64,000 bases of DNA from Burkholderiales bacterium (GTDB lineage Bacteria; Pseudomonadota; Gammaproteobacteria; Burkholderiales; Nitrosomonadaceae), in assembly GCA_024235735.1 (NCBI GenBank), contig JACKLU010000004.1:167681-231680 (forward strand), read 5' to 3'. Positions 44,542 through 53,526 of the stretch are shown here, in pieces (positions within the stretch are counted from its first letter, which is position 1; every line of letters begins with the position of its first letter). Made by a program: the position numbers and the translations under genes. The notes under the pieces are model-generated. The model searched no databases and was not told where the DNA came from. It saw only the letters and a list, made by a program, of their open reading frames with translations.

Positions 44542-44993
44542 TGCGTCGTGCGGGCATTCATGTTTCGGTCTTTCTGGTGATAGGCATGAGTGCTGTCGCA
44601 CAGGCGGAAATATCTGCGTTGCCGAGCATTCCACTGACAATCGCAACTCACGAACTGCTTGCAGAAGTAGCACACACGCAGCAAGCCCGCGCGCAAGGCT
44701 TGATGTTCAGACCAATGCTGCCCGAAAATGTCGGCATGTTATTTGTTTTTCCGCACAGCACTTACTATGGCATGTGGATGAAAAATACCATGATTCCGCT
44801 GAGTGTGGCGTTTATCGACGAGAAAGGGATTATTCTGAATATTGCGAATATGGAGCCCTATACACTTACCGCGCATTATTCCGCCGGACCGGTTAAATAT
44901 GCGCTGGAAGTGAATCGTGGTTGGTTTGCGCATAAAAAAATTCAGCCAGGAGCGTATGTCTCCGGCCTTGAATATGCGCCTGCTGCTGAATAA
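44541..44993 (+). CDS. DUF192-family periplasmic protein
   Basis: 150 residues. Seen: signal peptide ending AVAQAE near residue 23, then one DUF192 domain with QQARAQGLMFRPMLPENVGMLFVF, YGMWMKNTMIPLSVAFID and GPVKYALEVNRGWF. Function unknown. Start taken as ATG 44541, which shares its A with the TGA of dut (GTG at 44538 is the alternative), hence coupled translation. Confidence 0.88.
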   Translation: MRRAGIHVSVFLVIGMSAVAQAEISALPSIPLTIATHELLAEVAHTQQARAQGLMFRPMLPENVGMLFVFPHSTYYGMWMKNTMIPLSVAFIDEKGIILNIANMEPYTLTAHYSAGPVKYALEVNRGWFAHKKIQPGAYVSGLEYAPAAE

Positions 44994-45010
44994 TATCTGA
45001 CAGTGAACTA

Positions 45011-46360
45011 TCAATGTAGCCGCGGAAGCATGCCCTTCAGGCCGCGCATCATTTTCGCAATACCACCCTTGTTCATCATTTTCATCATTTTTTTTGCCTG
45101 TTCAAACTGTGCGAGCAACCGGTTGACTTCCTGAACCGAAACACCGGCGCCTGCGGCAATACGTCGTTTTCTTGATGCTTTCAGTATGTCGGGTTTGGTG
45201 CGTTCCTGTGCGGTCATGGAGTTGATAATTGCTTCGGATCGATTGATGACTTTTTCATCAATATTGACATTCTGCGCGGCTTGACTCAGTTGTGCGGGCA
45301 GTTTGTCGAGCATGGCGCTCATGCCACCCATTTTTTTCATCTGCTGGAACTGTGCTTTAAAATCGTTCAAATCAAATCCTTTGCCTGATTTGACTTTTTG
45401 CAGAAGTCGTTTTGCTTCCTGTTCATCGGTGCTACGCTGGGCTTCTTCAATCAAACCAAGAACATCACCCATGCCCAGAATTCGTGAGGCCATACGATCC
45501 GGATGGAATGCTTCCAGTCCGGTCAGTTTCTCCGCGACCCCGGTAAATTTAATGGGCTTCCCGGTTACATGCTTGACAGACAATGCGGCGCCACCGCGTG
45601 AATCGCCATCGAGCTTGGTGAGCACTACCCCTGTTAAGGGTAAAGCTTCCGAGAAGGCTTTTGCTGTATTAACCGCGTCCTGTCCCTGCATCGCATCCAC
45701 AACGAACAAGGTCTCTATTGGCTTGAGTGAGGCTTCAAGTTCGCTGATTTCCTGCATCATAGCTTCATCAATACCCAAACGGCCTGCGGTGTCGACAATT
45801 AAAACATCATGATGATGCTTACGTGCATAATCGAGTGCGGCAAGGCCGATTTCTCTGGGCTTCTGGCCATCTCGAACCGGGAAAAAATCAGCGCCGGTCT
45901 GCTGCGCCAATAATTCCAGTTGATGAATGGCTGCAGGACGGTAAATATCGCAGGATACCAGCAGAACCTTTTTCTTTTTCTGATCCATGAGCCATTTGGC
46001 CAGTTTGCCGCTGCTTGTGGTTTTACCGGCGCCTTGTAAGCCAGCCATCAAAATAACGGCGGGAGGCGTTGTTGCAAGATTGAGATCTTCTTTTTCTCCA
46101 CCCATGATGGCGATTAATTCCTGATGCACGACACCAATCAGAGCTTGCCCGGGTGTCAGACTGCCTAGAACATCGTGACCGACGGCTCTTTCTTTGACAC
46201 GCGCAACAAATTCCTTCACAACCGGCAACGCAACATCTGCTTCAAGCAAAGCCAGACGCACTTCCCTCAATGCTTGCTGTATATTGCTTTCACTCAGTCT
46301 GGCCTCACCCTTGAGTGTTTTGATGATCCCTGAAAGACGACCTGTAAGATTTTCGAACAT
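45011..46360 (-). CDS. ffh: Signal recognition particle protein Ffh
   Basis: GTPase that with 4.5S RNA brings inner-membrane proteins to SecYEG. 449 residues. Seen: N domain (RLSGIIKTLKGEARLSESNIQQALREVRLALLEADVALPVVKEF), G1 GLQGAGKTTSSGKLA, DTAGRLGID, VLTKLDGDSRGGAALSV, and the Met-rich M domain (MKKMGGMSAML, MTAQERTKPDIL, KKMMKMMNKGG). The SRP RNA gene is not in the window. Confidence 0.98.
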   Translation of the reverse strand: MFENLTGRLSGIIKTLKGEARLSESNIQQALREVRLALLEADVALPVVKEFVARVKERAVGHDVLGSLTPGQALIGVVHQELIAIMGGEKEDLNLATTPPAVILMAGLQGAGKTTSSGKLAKWLMDQKKKKVLLVSCDIYRPAAIHQLELLAQQTGADFFPVRDGQKPREIGLAALDYARKHHHDVLIVDTAGRLGIDEAMMQEISELEASLKPIETLFVVDAMQGQDAVNTAKAFSEALPLTGVVLTKLDGDSRGGAALSVKHVTGKPIKFTGVAEKLTGLEAFHPDRMASRILGMGDVLGLIEEAQRSTDEQEAKRLLQKVKSGKGFDLNDFKAQFQQMKKMGGMSAMLDKLPAQLSQAAQNVNIDEKVINRSEAIINSMTAQERTKPDILKASRKRRIAAGAGVSVQEVNRLLAQFEQAKKMMKMMNKGGIAKMMRGLKGMLPRLH

Positions 46361-46499
46361 ACCTTGAACCTCGGAAAAATAGATAAAGTGTACTGCCGTA
46401 TAACAAAATTGGTGAAATATGGGGAAGGATACTTTGAATTTGTCAAAGCGCCATGTAGACTAAACAGCTTGTCGATATTTTTAATGAATAATTATTTCA

Positions 46500-47348
46500 A
46501 TGATTGGCATTTTAACTTATCTTTCCGCTTTTTTGCTTTATATACTGGCTGGCTGGATCGTTTGGCGTAATATTTCGGAGCGATCCCTTTCATTAAGAGC
46601 AAAAGTGAATGAAAATGCCATTTTCACGAATGATCGTGTGCAAATGGCCATGCTGGCGCCATTGTTGTTTCATGCGGTTACGCTTTATCAGTCGATTCTG
46701 GCAGGAGCCGGGCTGAGTCTCGGTGTCGGTAGTGCGGTTTCGTTGATTATATGGTTGACTGCAATGATTTATTGGTTTTCCGGCTTTTTCAGTCGCTATC
46801 AGGGATTGCAGACGTTACTGGCGCCAATCGCTGTCGCTGCTGCAATTGCGGTAGTATTACCACTTATATTTCCGTCATTAAGGCCATTAGCGAATACTGA
46901 ATTACCCGCATTCAAAGCGCATCTTATCGTTGCGATGTCAGCGTACAGTTTTTTGACTATTGCCGCGTTGCACGCCATTTTAATGACGGTCGCTGAATAT
47001 CAGCTGCATCATCCGGCCGCACATTCCCTCCTGACAAATCTGCCACCCTTGTTGGCCATGGAAAGACTGTTGTTCAGGATTATCTGGATCGGATTTGTCT
47101 TGCTGACATTAACATTACTCAGCGGGGTGGTTTTTTCGAAAGAGGTTTTTGGTCAACCTGTTACGTTTTCCCATAAAACGCTGTTTGGTTTTATTTCCTG
47201 GGGTATATTTGCGGCTCTTTTAGTTGGTCGCCAATTTTACGGCTGGCGAGGCAGGATAGCGATTCGCTGGACGTTAACAGGATTTACGATGCTGTTGCTG
47301 GCCTATATTGGTAGTAAGTTTGTGCTTGAAATTATTTTGAGCCGTTAA
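46500..47348 (+). CDS. Cytochrome c assembly (CcsA/HemX/YpjD-like) inner-membrane protein
   Basis: 282 residues with about eight transmembrane helices. Seen: conserved HAVTLYQSILAGAGLSLGVGSAVSLIIWL, PAFKAHLIVAMSAYSFLTIAALHAIL and SHKTLFGFISWGIFAALLVGRQFYGWRGRIAIRWTLTGF. Genes of this type (YpjD) lie next to ffh in many proteobacteria, as here (divergent). Members relate to haem-handling c-type cytochrome assembly proteins; a role in this haem-rich organism is plausible but unproven. Confidence 0.87.
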   Translation: MIGILTYLSAFLLYILAGWIVWRNISERSLSLRAKVNENAIFTNDRVQMAMLAPLLFHAVTLYQSILAGAGLSLGVGSAVSLIIWLTAMIYWFSGFFSRYQGLQTLLAPIAVAAAIAVVLPLIFPSLRPLANTELPAFKAHLIVAMSAYSFLTIAALHAILMTVAEYQLHHPAAHSLLTNLPPLLAMERLLFRIIWIGFVLLTLTLLSGVVFSKEVFGQPVTFSHKTLFGFISWGIFAALLVGRQFYGWRGRIAIRWTLTGFTMLLLAYIGSKFVLEIILSR

Positions 47349-47624
47349 GAGATCTATCAAACTTAAGATCGAGTGGTTTGTTATGGTGTAGCGGAACATT
47401 TTTTTTGGATTGACCTCAATTTCATGTTCGTTATCTCGTTAATATTGTCCGAGAATTAAAAAAATATTACGTGGTTATTAGCTTGAATCGTTGCGGTTAC
47501 CTCGGCATATTTGTTGTTATTGATAATACAATGATTGCTAACTACTGATATTTTTTTGTCCGCAGTGATGTGTTTTTCTTGCCTTGCTTTTTCTTATACT
47601 TTTGCTGATAAATCTTTATAGATT
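47349..47624. other. Intergenic gap, no gene recognised
   Basis: 276 AT-rich bases between the CcsA-like gene and the SH3 lipoprotein. I see no tRNA, no small open frame with a ribosome-binding site and no clear terminator hairpin. It should contain the promoter for the SH3 lipoprotein. Confidence 0.4.
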
Positions 47625-48455
47625 ATGAATCTTCTAAAACCGCAAATACACCTTAGGGTGCATCAGAAGAAATATTGCAATAACTACTTGCGCTTGGCAT
47701 TGTTCGGATTGTTCGCTGCTGTGAACATGGTTCATCTATCCGGGTGCGCGACAATTGAAGCGCCTGTTGAGGAGTTCTCCGTCAATAACGATGCGGAATT
47801 ATTATTACGCATCGAAGATCAGCAGCGTGTAATAGAAGTGCAGCAACAAAATATAAAAGAGCTTGAATTGCAGTTAGCGAGAAAAAACAGTGAAATCAAC
47901 CAGAAAAATATACGCGAAAAAGAACAGGATCAGGTCATAGAGGCGACAAGCCATGAAATTGCACGAACTCAGATCAAGTTGCATCGTCTGGCGACAAAGT
48001 CCAGCTCTGCTTCCTTGATCGCTGAAGCGGAAGTAGCCATGGATGTATTGAATCGACAATCCGAGGGTCAATCCGATGGGCAGCTAAAAACACAGGCGCA
48101 ACAATTGTTAAATGCTGCGGGATTATATTTTTCTCAGGATGATTATGCTGCTGCGACACATTATGCATCGCAGTCAATCGAATTCATCAATATGATCGCT
48201 GCTTCCAGTCGAGAAATGGTTAATCGGCCCACAGTGGTTTTTAACTTGCCGATCAGGTTGCAAACAACAGCAGATGTTAATTTACGTCAGACTCCAGGAA
48301 CACAGGCTATTATCAGAACATTATTGAAAAAAGGAACTCTTCTGACCGCAACTGCTTACCAGGGAGGGTGGCTGAGAATCCAAACGGATAGCGGCTTGCA
48401 GGGATGGGTGTCCAATACATTCATAAGAGTGTTAACTTCGGATAACGAATTTTAA
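47625..48455 (+). CDS. Lipoprotein with coiled coil and C-terminal SH3 domain
   Basis: 276 residues from ATG. Seen: long N-terminal leader (about 25 residues with many Lys/His), lipobox LSGC (Cys about 41), coiled coil rich in Glu/Gln (about 60-115), helical repeat region, then a bacterial SH3 domain (about 212-272) with DVNLRQTPGTQAII, KKGTLLTATAYQGGWLRI and GLQGWVSNTFI. The 40-residue leader is long for a lipoprotein; no better ATG start lies between. Envelope protein, function unknown. Convergent with the diguanylate cyclase gene, 4 bases apart. Confidence 0.82.
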   Translation: MNLLKPQIHLRVHQKKYCNNYLRLALFGLFAAVNMVHLSGCATIEAPVEEFSVNNDAELLLRIEDQQRVIEVQQQNIKELELQLARKNSEINQKNIREKEQDQVIEATSHEIARTQIKLHRLATKSSSASLIAEAEVAMDVLNRQSEGQSDGQLKTQAQQLLNAAGLYFSQDDYAAATHYASQSIEFINMIAASSREMVNRPTVVFNLPIRLQTTADVNLRQTPGTQAIIRTLLKKGTLLTATAYQGGWLRIQTDSGLQGWVSNTFIRVLTSDNEF

Positions 48456-48459
48456 ATGT

Positions 48460-50103
48460 TTAAATATCTAAGCCAACAACCCTTGCCTGATTGCGACCGG
48501 CTTTTTTGGCTTCATACAGTGCGTTGTCAGCACGTGTTATCAGATCGGTCGGCGATGTATCTTTAAGCTCTGATTGCGCAATACCAATACTCAATGTGAC
48601 ATTGATTGGTTTGTTTACGACACTGCAAGATATTTCTGATACTTGAGCGCGAATCCGTTCCGCAGTAATCGTGGCTTCTTTTGCAGTCGTTTCGGTTAAA
48701 ACGATAATAAATTCATCACCACCATAACGTGCGGCAAAATCTATTGATCGAATGGACTGTGTTAACGTTCTGGAAACTGTTGCCAGTATTTCATCGCCGG
48801 CAATATGACCCAGACTGTCGTTGAGTTCCTTGAAGTAATCAATATCAATCATGAGAATAGTAAAAGGTCGTTTGTTACGATGCGATCTGGAGATTTCATC
48901 GCTGATTATTTGATTCAGTTTGCTACGATTGTAGAGTCCGGTAAGACTGTCGGTTACGCATAATTCTTCAAGTAACTGATTCTTAATCCTTAGTTCTTCG
49001 TTCGCGGTGAGAATCTCGGCCTGACTCTGGCGCAATTTTTCCGTCATATGATTGAACATTTGCGCAAGCCTGCCTAGCTCATCTTTGCGGACCACTGATG
49101 TTAAAGGTATATCCAGATTTCCTTTAACGATCTGATTCGTTGCGTCGATCAGGCTCTGCAAGGGTGTTACAATTGATCGCCCCAGATAAATTGCAATAGC
49201 TGCCACGATGAAAATAGACGTGCAAACCAGGATTACAAAAGAATCACGTTGCTCTATTCTTGCGGCATAAACTTCTTCATAATTTCTTCCAGCAATAATG
49301 ATAACCGGCAGTACATTGATTTTCTGCGCAAGGCCAATAACTTGTTTCTGTGAGAAGTCCTGAAAATAATGTAATTCGCCCGGATTATCCACCAAGGATT
49401 GATAAGCATCGGGACTTAATTGTGCTGTCGGATCACTGGGGCCATGACTGGTTAATAAAAGTTGACCGTGGGTATTCACCATAAGAATTTCTCCACGTGA
49501 TGATTTGATCGGATCTTCCATCTTTGGTCTAATCGATTGCAAATCATAAGTTACAACCAGTTGTCCTAAAATGTAATTCTCATAAGACAGGATGGGTAAA
49601 GCGATGCTGACAGTCACCGTATCAAACTGTTCATTTGTCACTGGCGGCAGAATGAAGCTTTGTTGCGAGGAGTCAAGGCTGATCAGATCATTCAGTAATG
49701 ATTTATTCAGAAATGATTGATCTGAACTGCTTGCAATAATCTCCTGCTGCGTGTCTATCACCGTTAGTTCCAGAAACTTATCAAGCCTTGCCTGAACCAG
49801 ACGCAAATAGTTGTTAAGCATATTGTGTGCCTGGGATTTTTCGTCATTTTGCAGATTGGCGGGATTAGACAGAACTTCAATCATGATTCTGGAAGTTGTC
49901 AGCGGGGTTGCGTCTTGAATATTCCGATTAATCCAGGAAATCAGCTCACTGCTGGCGTGATTGGCAAGGGTACGTAATTCCCGTGTGAGATTTTCCCTGA
50001 TCGAGCTGTCATTCTGATGAAATGAGAGCAATCCAAGTATGACTGAAGGTATCAATGTTGCTAATAAAGCAAACACGAAAATTTTACTTTTGATACTTTT
50101 CAA
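48460..50103 (-). CDS. Membrane sensor diguanylate cyclase (dCache-HAMP-GGDEF)
   Basis: 547 residues from TTG. Seen: TM helix (about 9-25), periplasmic sensor domain (about 30-280) of Cache type, second TM helix (about 288-308), HAMP linker (VTPLQSLIDATNQIVKGNLDIPLTSV...DELGRLAQMFNHMTEKLR), then a GGDEF domain with intact RYGGDEF and the RxxD inhibition site (RSID) five residues before it, so it should make c-di-GMP and feel product inhibition. No EAL domain. Ligand unknown. Confidence 0.93.
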   Translation of the reverse strand: MKSIKSKIFVFALLATLIPSVILGLLSFHQNDSSIRENLTRELRTLANHASSELISWINRNIQDATPLTTSRIMIEVLSNPANLQNDEKSQAHNMLNNYLRLVQARLDKFLELTVIDTQQEIIASSSDQSFLNKSLLNDLISLDSSQQSFILPPVTNEQFDTVTVSIALPILSYENYILGQLVVTYDLQSIRPKMEDPIKSSRGEILMVNTHGQLLLTSHGPSDPTAQLSPDAYQSLVDNPGELHYFQDFSQKQVIGLAQKINVLPVIIIAGRNYEEVYAARIEQRDSFVILVCTSIFIVAAIAIYLGRSIVTPLQSLIDATNQIVKGNLDIPLTSVVRKDELGRLAQMFNHMTEKLRQSQAEILTANEELRIKNQLLEELCVTDSLTGLYNRSKLNQIISDEISRSHRNKRPFTILMIDIDYFKELNDSLGHIAGDEILATVSRTLTQSIRSIDFAARYGGDEFIIVLTETTAKEATITAERIRAQVSEISCSVVNKPINVTLSIGIAQSELKDTSPTDLITRADNALYEAKKAGRNQARVVGLDI

Positions 50104-50219
50104 TGAAATTACCTTGCTCGAGAAAGAGAACGAATCAATTTATAGCTTAACCTGGTAATTCCAATGCAGGGAAAACGAGGATAAATACCCTTTTGTTTAC
50201 CTAATTGGCTTGGCAGCGA

Positions 50220-50645
50220 TTAAGCAGTTTGCAATGCTTCCGGATGCCGATCCGGATAGTTACCCATTTGATAGCCTTGCCAGAGCCTGTTTGCAATAAA
50301 TGTGGCGATTGCATTAGCATGTTGCTCCAAGGCCAAATTCCCCAATTCGCGGGTGGTCTGTTTGAAAAGCGTCAACCAACGGAGGAACAGTTCGGCGGAC
50401 AAGTCCGGTAATGCGATATGCTTGGGCATTGGAGCGCCGCGGAAACGACTCGTGCCACGCAGTTGCGCAGACCAGAAATTAGTCATTTGAATGAAATGGG
50501 CATCCCAATCGATGACATGCGCTTCGAAGATAGGACCAAGTCCAGGGTCTTTTCTGGCTTTGGCATAAAATTCATGCACTAATTTCGAGATTTCGTCTTC
50601 AGTGTACAAGTCCGGATCAGGTGTAGGAGAGAATGATTGATTCAT
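50220..50645 (-). CDS. Group III truncated haemoglobin
   Basis: 141 residues. Seen: N-terminal IDEISKLVHEFYAKARKDPGLGPIF-like helix (AB), the FW pair in MTNFWSAQL, FRGAPMPKH with the proximal haem His (about residue 76) and LWQGYQMGNY near the end. Group III trHbs bind O2/NO tightly; in an ammonia oxidiser a part in NO handling is an inference. The chain ends in PDRHPEALQTA, without a reductase domain, and no partner gene is adjacent. Confidence 0.85.
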   Translation of the reverse strand: MNQSFSPTPDPDLYTEDEISKLVHEFYAKARKDPGLGPIFEAHVIDWDAHFIQMTNFWSAQLRGTSRFRGAPMPKHIALPDLSAELFLRWLTLFKQTTRELGNLALEQHANAIATFIANRLWQGYQMGNYPDRHPEALQTA

Positions 50646-50932
50646 GATATTTTAAATAAAAAAACGAATAAAAATATGCTACTTACATTTGGGACCTATG
50701 TTTCGGTCATAGCTGAGATTGATTATACGCGTAATAAGTTTCCAAATCGGTATACACTGAAAAAATAAATGTTTTGTGATTCACATTGCCAACGTGCTCA
50801 TCATACACCTATGAAGCTGCGACAAGTTTTAGAAATCATATCATTATCAATAATCTATTTTATAGTCTGCGGCCGATCCGGGCACCTTGATTCATGTTTG
50901 TCAATTAAGCCAGTTAACCGAGGAGCGGGTTT

Positions 50933-52543
50933 ATGAAAAATCTTTATGGCAAAGCTTTGCTGGACGATCCGTCTTGTACGAAATCAACCGCATTTACTCG
51001 TGAGGAACGGCAGAAATATGGTCTGCGCGGGCTATTGCCTTATGATGTGGCCAATATCAGTAAACAAAAAGAGCGCGCGCTAGAGAATATGCGCTGCAAG
51101 ACGAATGATATTGAGAAGTATATTTTTTTGAACGCTTTGCTGGAGCGCAATCAGCGGCTTTTCTACCGCATCATGATCGACCATATGGAAGAGGTTATGC
51201 CGTTGGTTTATACCCCTACAGTTGGAGAAGCGTGCAAGGCGTTTGCGCATATTTTCAGAAGACCGCAGGGTTTCTATATTACGCCGGAAGATCGGGGGGA
51301 TATCGCGGCTATTCTGGACAACTGGCCGGAAAAAGATATTCGCGTCATTGTAGTGACTGACGGCGAACGCATACTGGGACTGGGTGATCTGGGAGCCAAC
51401 GGGATGGGTATATCGATTGGCAAAACAGCATTATATGTCGCTTGTGCTGGTATTCGTCCCGAATATTGCATGCCTGTCATGCTTGATGTCGGTACGAATA
51501 ACTTAGCGTTGCGGGAAGATCCGCTTTATCTGGGTTATCCTCATGCCCGTCTGGAAGGCGAGGCTTATCATGCGCTGGTGGATGAGTTTATTCAGGCTGT
51601 CCGTGTGCGTTTTCCTCGAGCGCTGATTCAATTTGAAGATTTCCTGACACCTAATGCATTCAGGTTTCTGGATCAATATGGCCCGAGTGTGCGTTGTTTT
51701 AACGATGATATACAGGGTACCGCCGCAGTGACCCTGGCAGGTGTCTATACTGCATCGCGCATCACAAAAAAGAAATTTTCAGATATGCGAATTATGTTCC
51801 TTGGCACAGGATCTGCTGCGAGCGGTACTGCCGAGCTGATGGTTATGGCGTATCGTGACGCAGGATTAAGCGCGTCGCAGGCGCGGGAGCGTATCTGGTT
51901 TGTTGACCGGAAAGGTCTGGTTGTGTCGACAAATGAAGTAATCAAACCGCGTGTCAAGCCTTTCGCGCATGTTCATCCACCTTGTGGTTTCGTGGATGCT
52001 ATCGAGGCGGTAAGGCCAGATGTGCTGATTGGTGCGACGGGGGTAGCAAACACATTTACCGAAGCGGTGATACGCAAAATGGCCGACGTGAATGAACGCC
52101 CGGTCATCATTGCGCTATCGAATCCGACATCACATACCGAATGCACAGCGGAAGAAGCTTATGCCTGGAGTGATGGGCGGGCTATTTATGCGAGTGGTAG
52201 TCCTTTTGATCCCGTGCGTTATAAAACACAATATTTTCAGCCGGCGCAAGGGAATAATGCTTATATTTTTCCGGGAATTGGACTTGGTGTTTATGCCAGT
52301 TCCGCGCGGCTGATTACGCAAAGTATGTTTTTGTCAGCAGCACGAGTGTTGTCGGATCTGGTAACCGACACTGAAATCAGCAAAGGGAGTGTTTATCCAT
52401 CCTTGCGACGTGTCAGAACAGTCTCAAAAGTCATTGCAGTATCGGTCTGTGAAGTTGCCGCGCGGGAAGGCCTGATTGAAGAGAAATTGCCGGATCAATT
52501 GGAAGATTACATTGAGTCGCTAATGTATAACCCAATTTACTGA
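50933..52543 (+). CDS. maeA: NAD-dependent malic enzyme
   Basis: Oxidative decarboxylation of malate to pyruvate. 536 residues. Seen: LFYRIMIDHMEEVMPLVYTPTVGEACKAF, DGERILGLGDLGANGMGISIGK, LPVMLDVGTNN-like (MPVMLDVGTNN), QFEDFLTPNAF with metal ligands, FNDDIQGTAAVTLAG and the Rossmann motif FLGTGSAASGTAELM. Family of the large, single-domain malic enzymes, without the phosphotransacetylase fusion. Cofactor preference (NAD vs NADP) is not certain from sequence. ATG with CGAGGAGCGGG. Confidence 0.93.
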   Translation: MKNLYGKALLDDPSCTKSTAFTREERQKYGLRGLLPYDVANISKQKERALENMRCKTNDIEKYIFLNALLERNQRLFYRIMIDHMEEVMPLVYTPTVGEACKAFAHIFRRPQGFYITPEDRGDIAAILDNWPEKDIRVIVVTDGERILGLGDLGANGMGISIGKTALYVACAGIRPEYCMPVMLDVGTNNLALREDPLYLGYPHARLEGEAYHALVDEFIQAVRVRFPRALIQFEDFLTPNAFRFLDQYGPSVRCFNDDIQGTAAVTLAGVYTASRITKKKFSDMRIMFLGTGSAASGTAELMVMAYRDAGLSASQARERIWFVDRKGLVVSTNEVIKPRVKPFAHVHPPCGFVDAIEAVRPDVLIGATGVANTFTEAVIRKMADVNERPVIIALSNPTSHTECTAEEAYAWSDGRAIYASGSPFDPVRYKTQYFQPAQGNNAYIFPGIGLGVYASSARLITQSMFLSAARVLSDLVTDTEISKGSVYPSLRRVRTVSKVIAVSVCEVAAREGLIEEKLPDQLEDYIESLMYNPIY

Positions 52544-52629
52544 AATATTCTTTGCAGCGCCTCAATTCGCTACCGAGTCCCTATCTTGTTATGCCGGGAT
52601 GGTCAGGGTCGTATAAATGAATTCAAAAT

Positions 52630-53463
52630 CTATGCGCCGAATAAATTGGCAACGCCATCCAAACCGACATGCGTGATGGCGTAGGTGGCTTTTTCCTGTA
52701 CGATGGGTTTAGCGTGAAATGCAATGCTGATGCCGGCTATCGCCATCATGTCCAGATCATTGGCGCCGTCGCCTATGGCAATGACTTGATCGTGCTGAAT
52801 ATTGAGCGCTTCGCATACTGTTTTGATTGCTTCGGCTTTGCTTTCCCGGCCAAGAATCTTCCCCGCCAGCTTTCCGGTGAGCTTGTTGTCTTTTATTTCG
52901 AGTGTGTTAGCAACAGCATAGTCGAGATTCAATTTCGTCTTGATGCGATCAGTAAAAAAAGAGAAGCCCCCTGAAATAACCATTGTTTTTATACCGGCGT
53001 TACGTGCTTTCCCAAGTAGAATTTCAGCGCCAGGACTAAGTCGGACGCGTTCATCATAGACTTTCTGCAGTGCGTCAGCATGCAAACCTGCCAGAAGGGC
53101 GGTGCGCCGCGTAATGCTTTCTTCAAAACTGATCTCGCCGCGCATGGTTTGCAAGGTTATTTCCGAGACCTGCGGCTTAATCTGATGTATATCCGCTATT
53201 TCATCAATGGTCTCAATCGCAAGCAGTGTTGAATCCATATCCATGGCAATCAGTTTGAAATCAGAAAAGCGTTTGTGAGCATCCACAAAAGCGTAATCCA
53301 GATTCGCTTCGGCGCAATATTCAGCAACCCCCGTCTGCTGTTGAATATTTTTAAGTCTGAAAGCTTCTCCAGTAATTCTTTCAATTTGATCAGCAGCAGC
53401 CAGTTTTGCAAGTGCGCGCAAATCGCTGTTTTCGATTTCAGTACCTTGAATAATGAGATGCAT
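52630..53463 (-). CDS. serB: Phosphoserine phosphatase
   Basis: Last step of serine synthesis, HAD superfamily. 277 residues. Seen: N-terminal ACT-like part (about 1-65), then the HAD core with motif I DMDSTL (Asp about 74, nucleophile), motif II SGGFSFF, and motif III/IV GDGANDLDMM. ATG at 53463 preferred to a TTG one codon earlier. Monocistronic, divergent from nothing: convergent with maeA. Confidence 0.96.
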   Translation of the reverse strand: MHLIIQGTEIENSDLRALAKLAAADQIERITGEAFRLKNIQQQTGVAEYCAEANLDYAFVDAHKRFSDFKLIAMDMDSTLLAIETIDEIADIHQIKPQVSEITLQTMRGEISFEESITRRTALLAGLHADALQKVYDERVRLSPGAEILLGKARNAGIKTMVISGGFSFFTDRIKTKLNLDYAVANTLEIKDNKLTGKLAGKILGRESKAEAIKTVCEALNIQHDQVIAIGDGANDLDMMAIAGISIAFHAKPIVQEKATYAITHVGLDGVANLFGA

Positions 53464-53526
53464 CAATGCGTTTTCTTATGGATTTAAAAAAATTAAGGCT
53501 GATTTTATCAGTTTAATGAACTAAGT

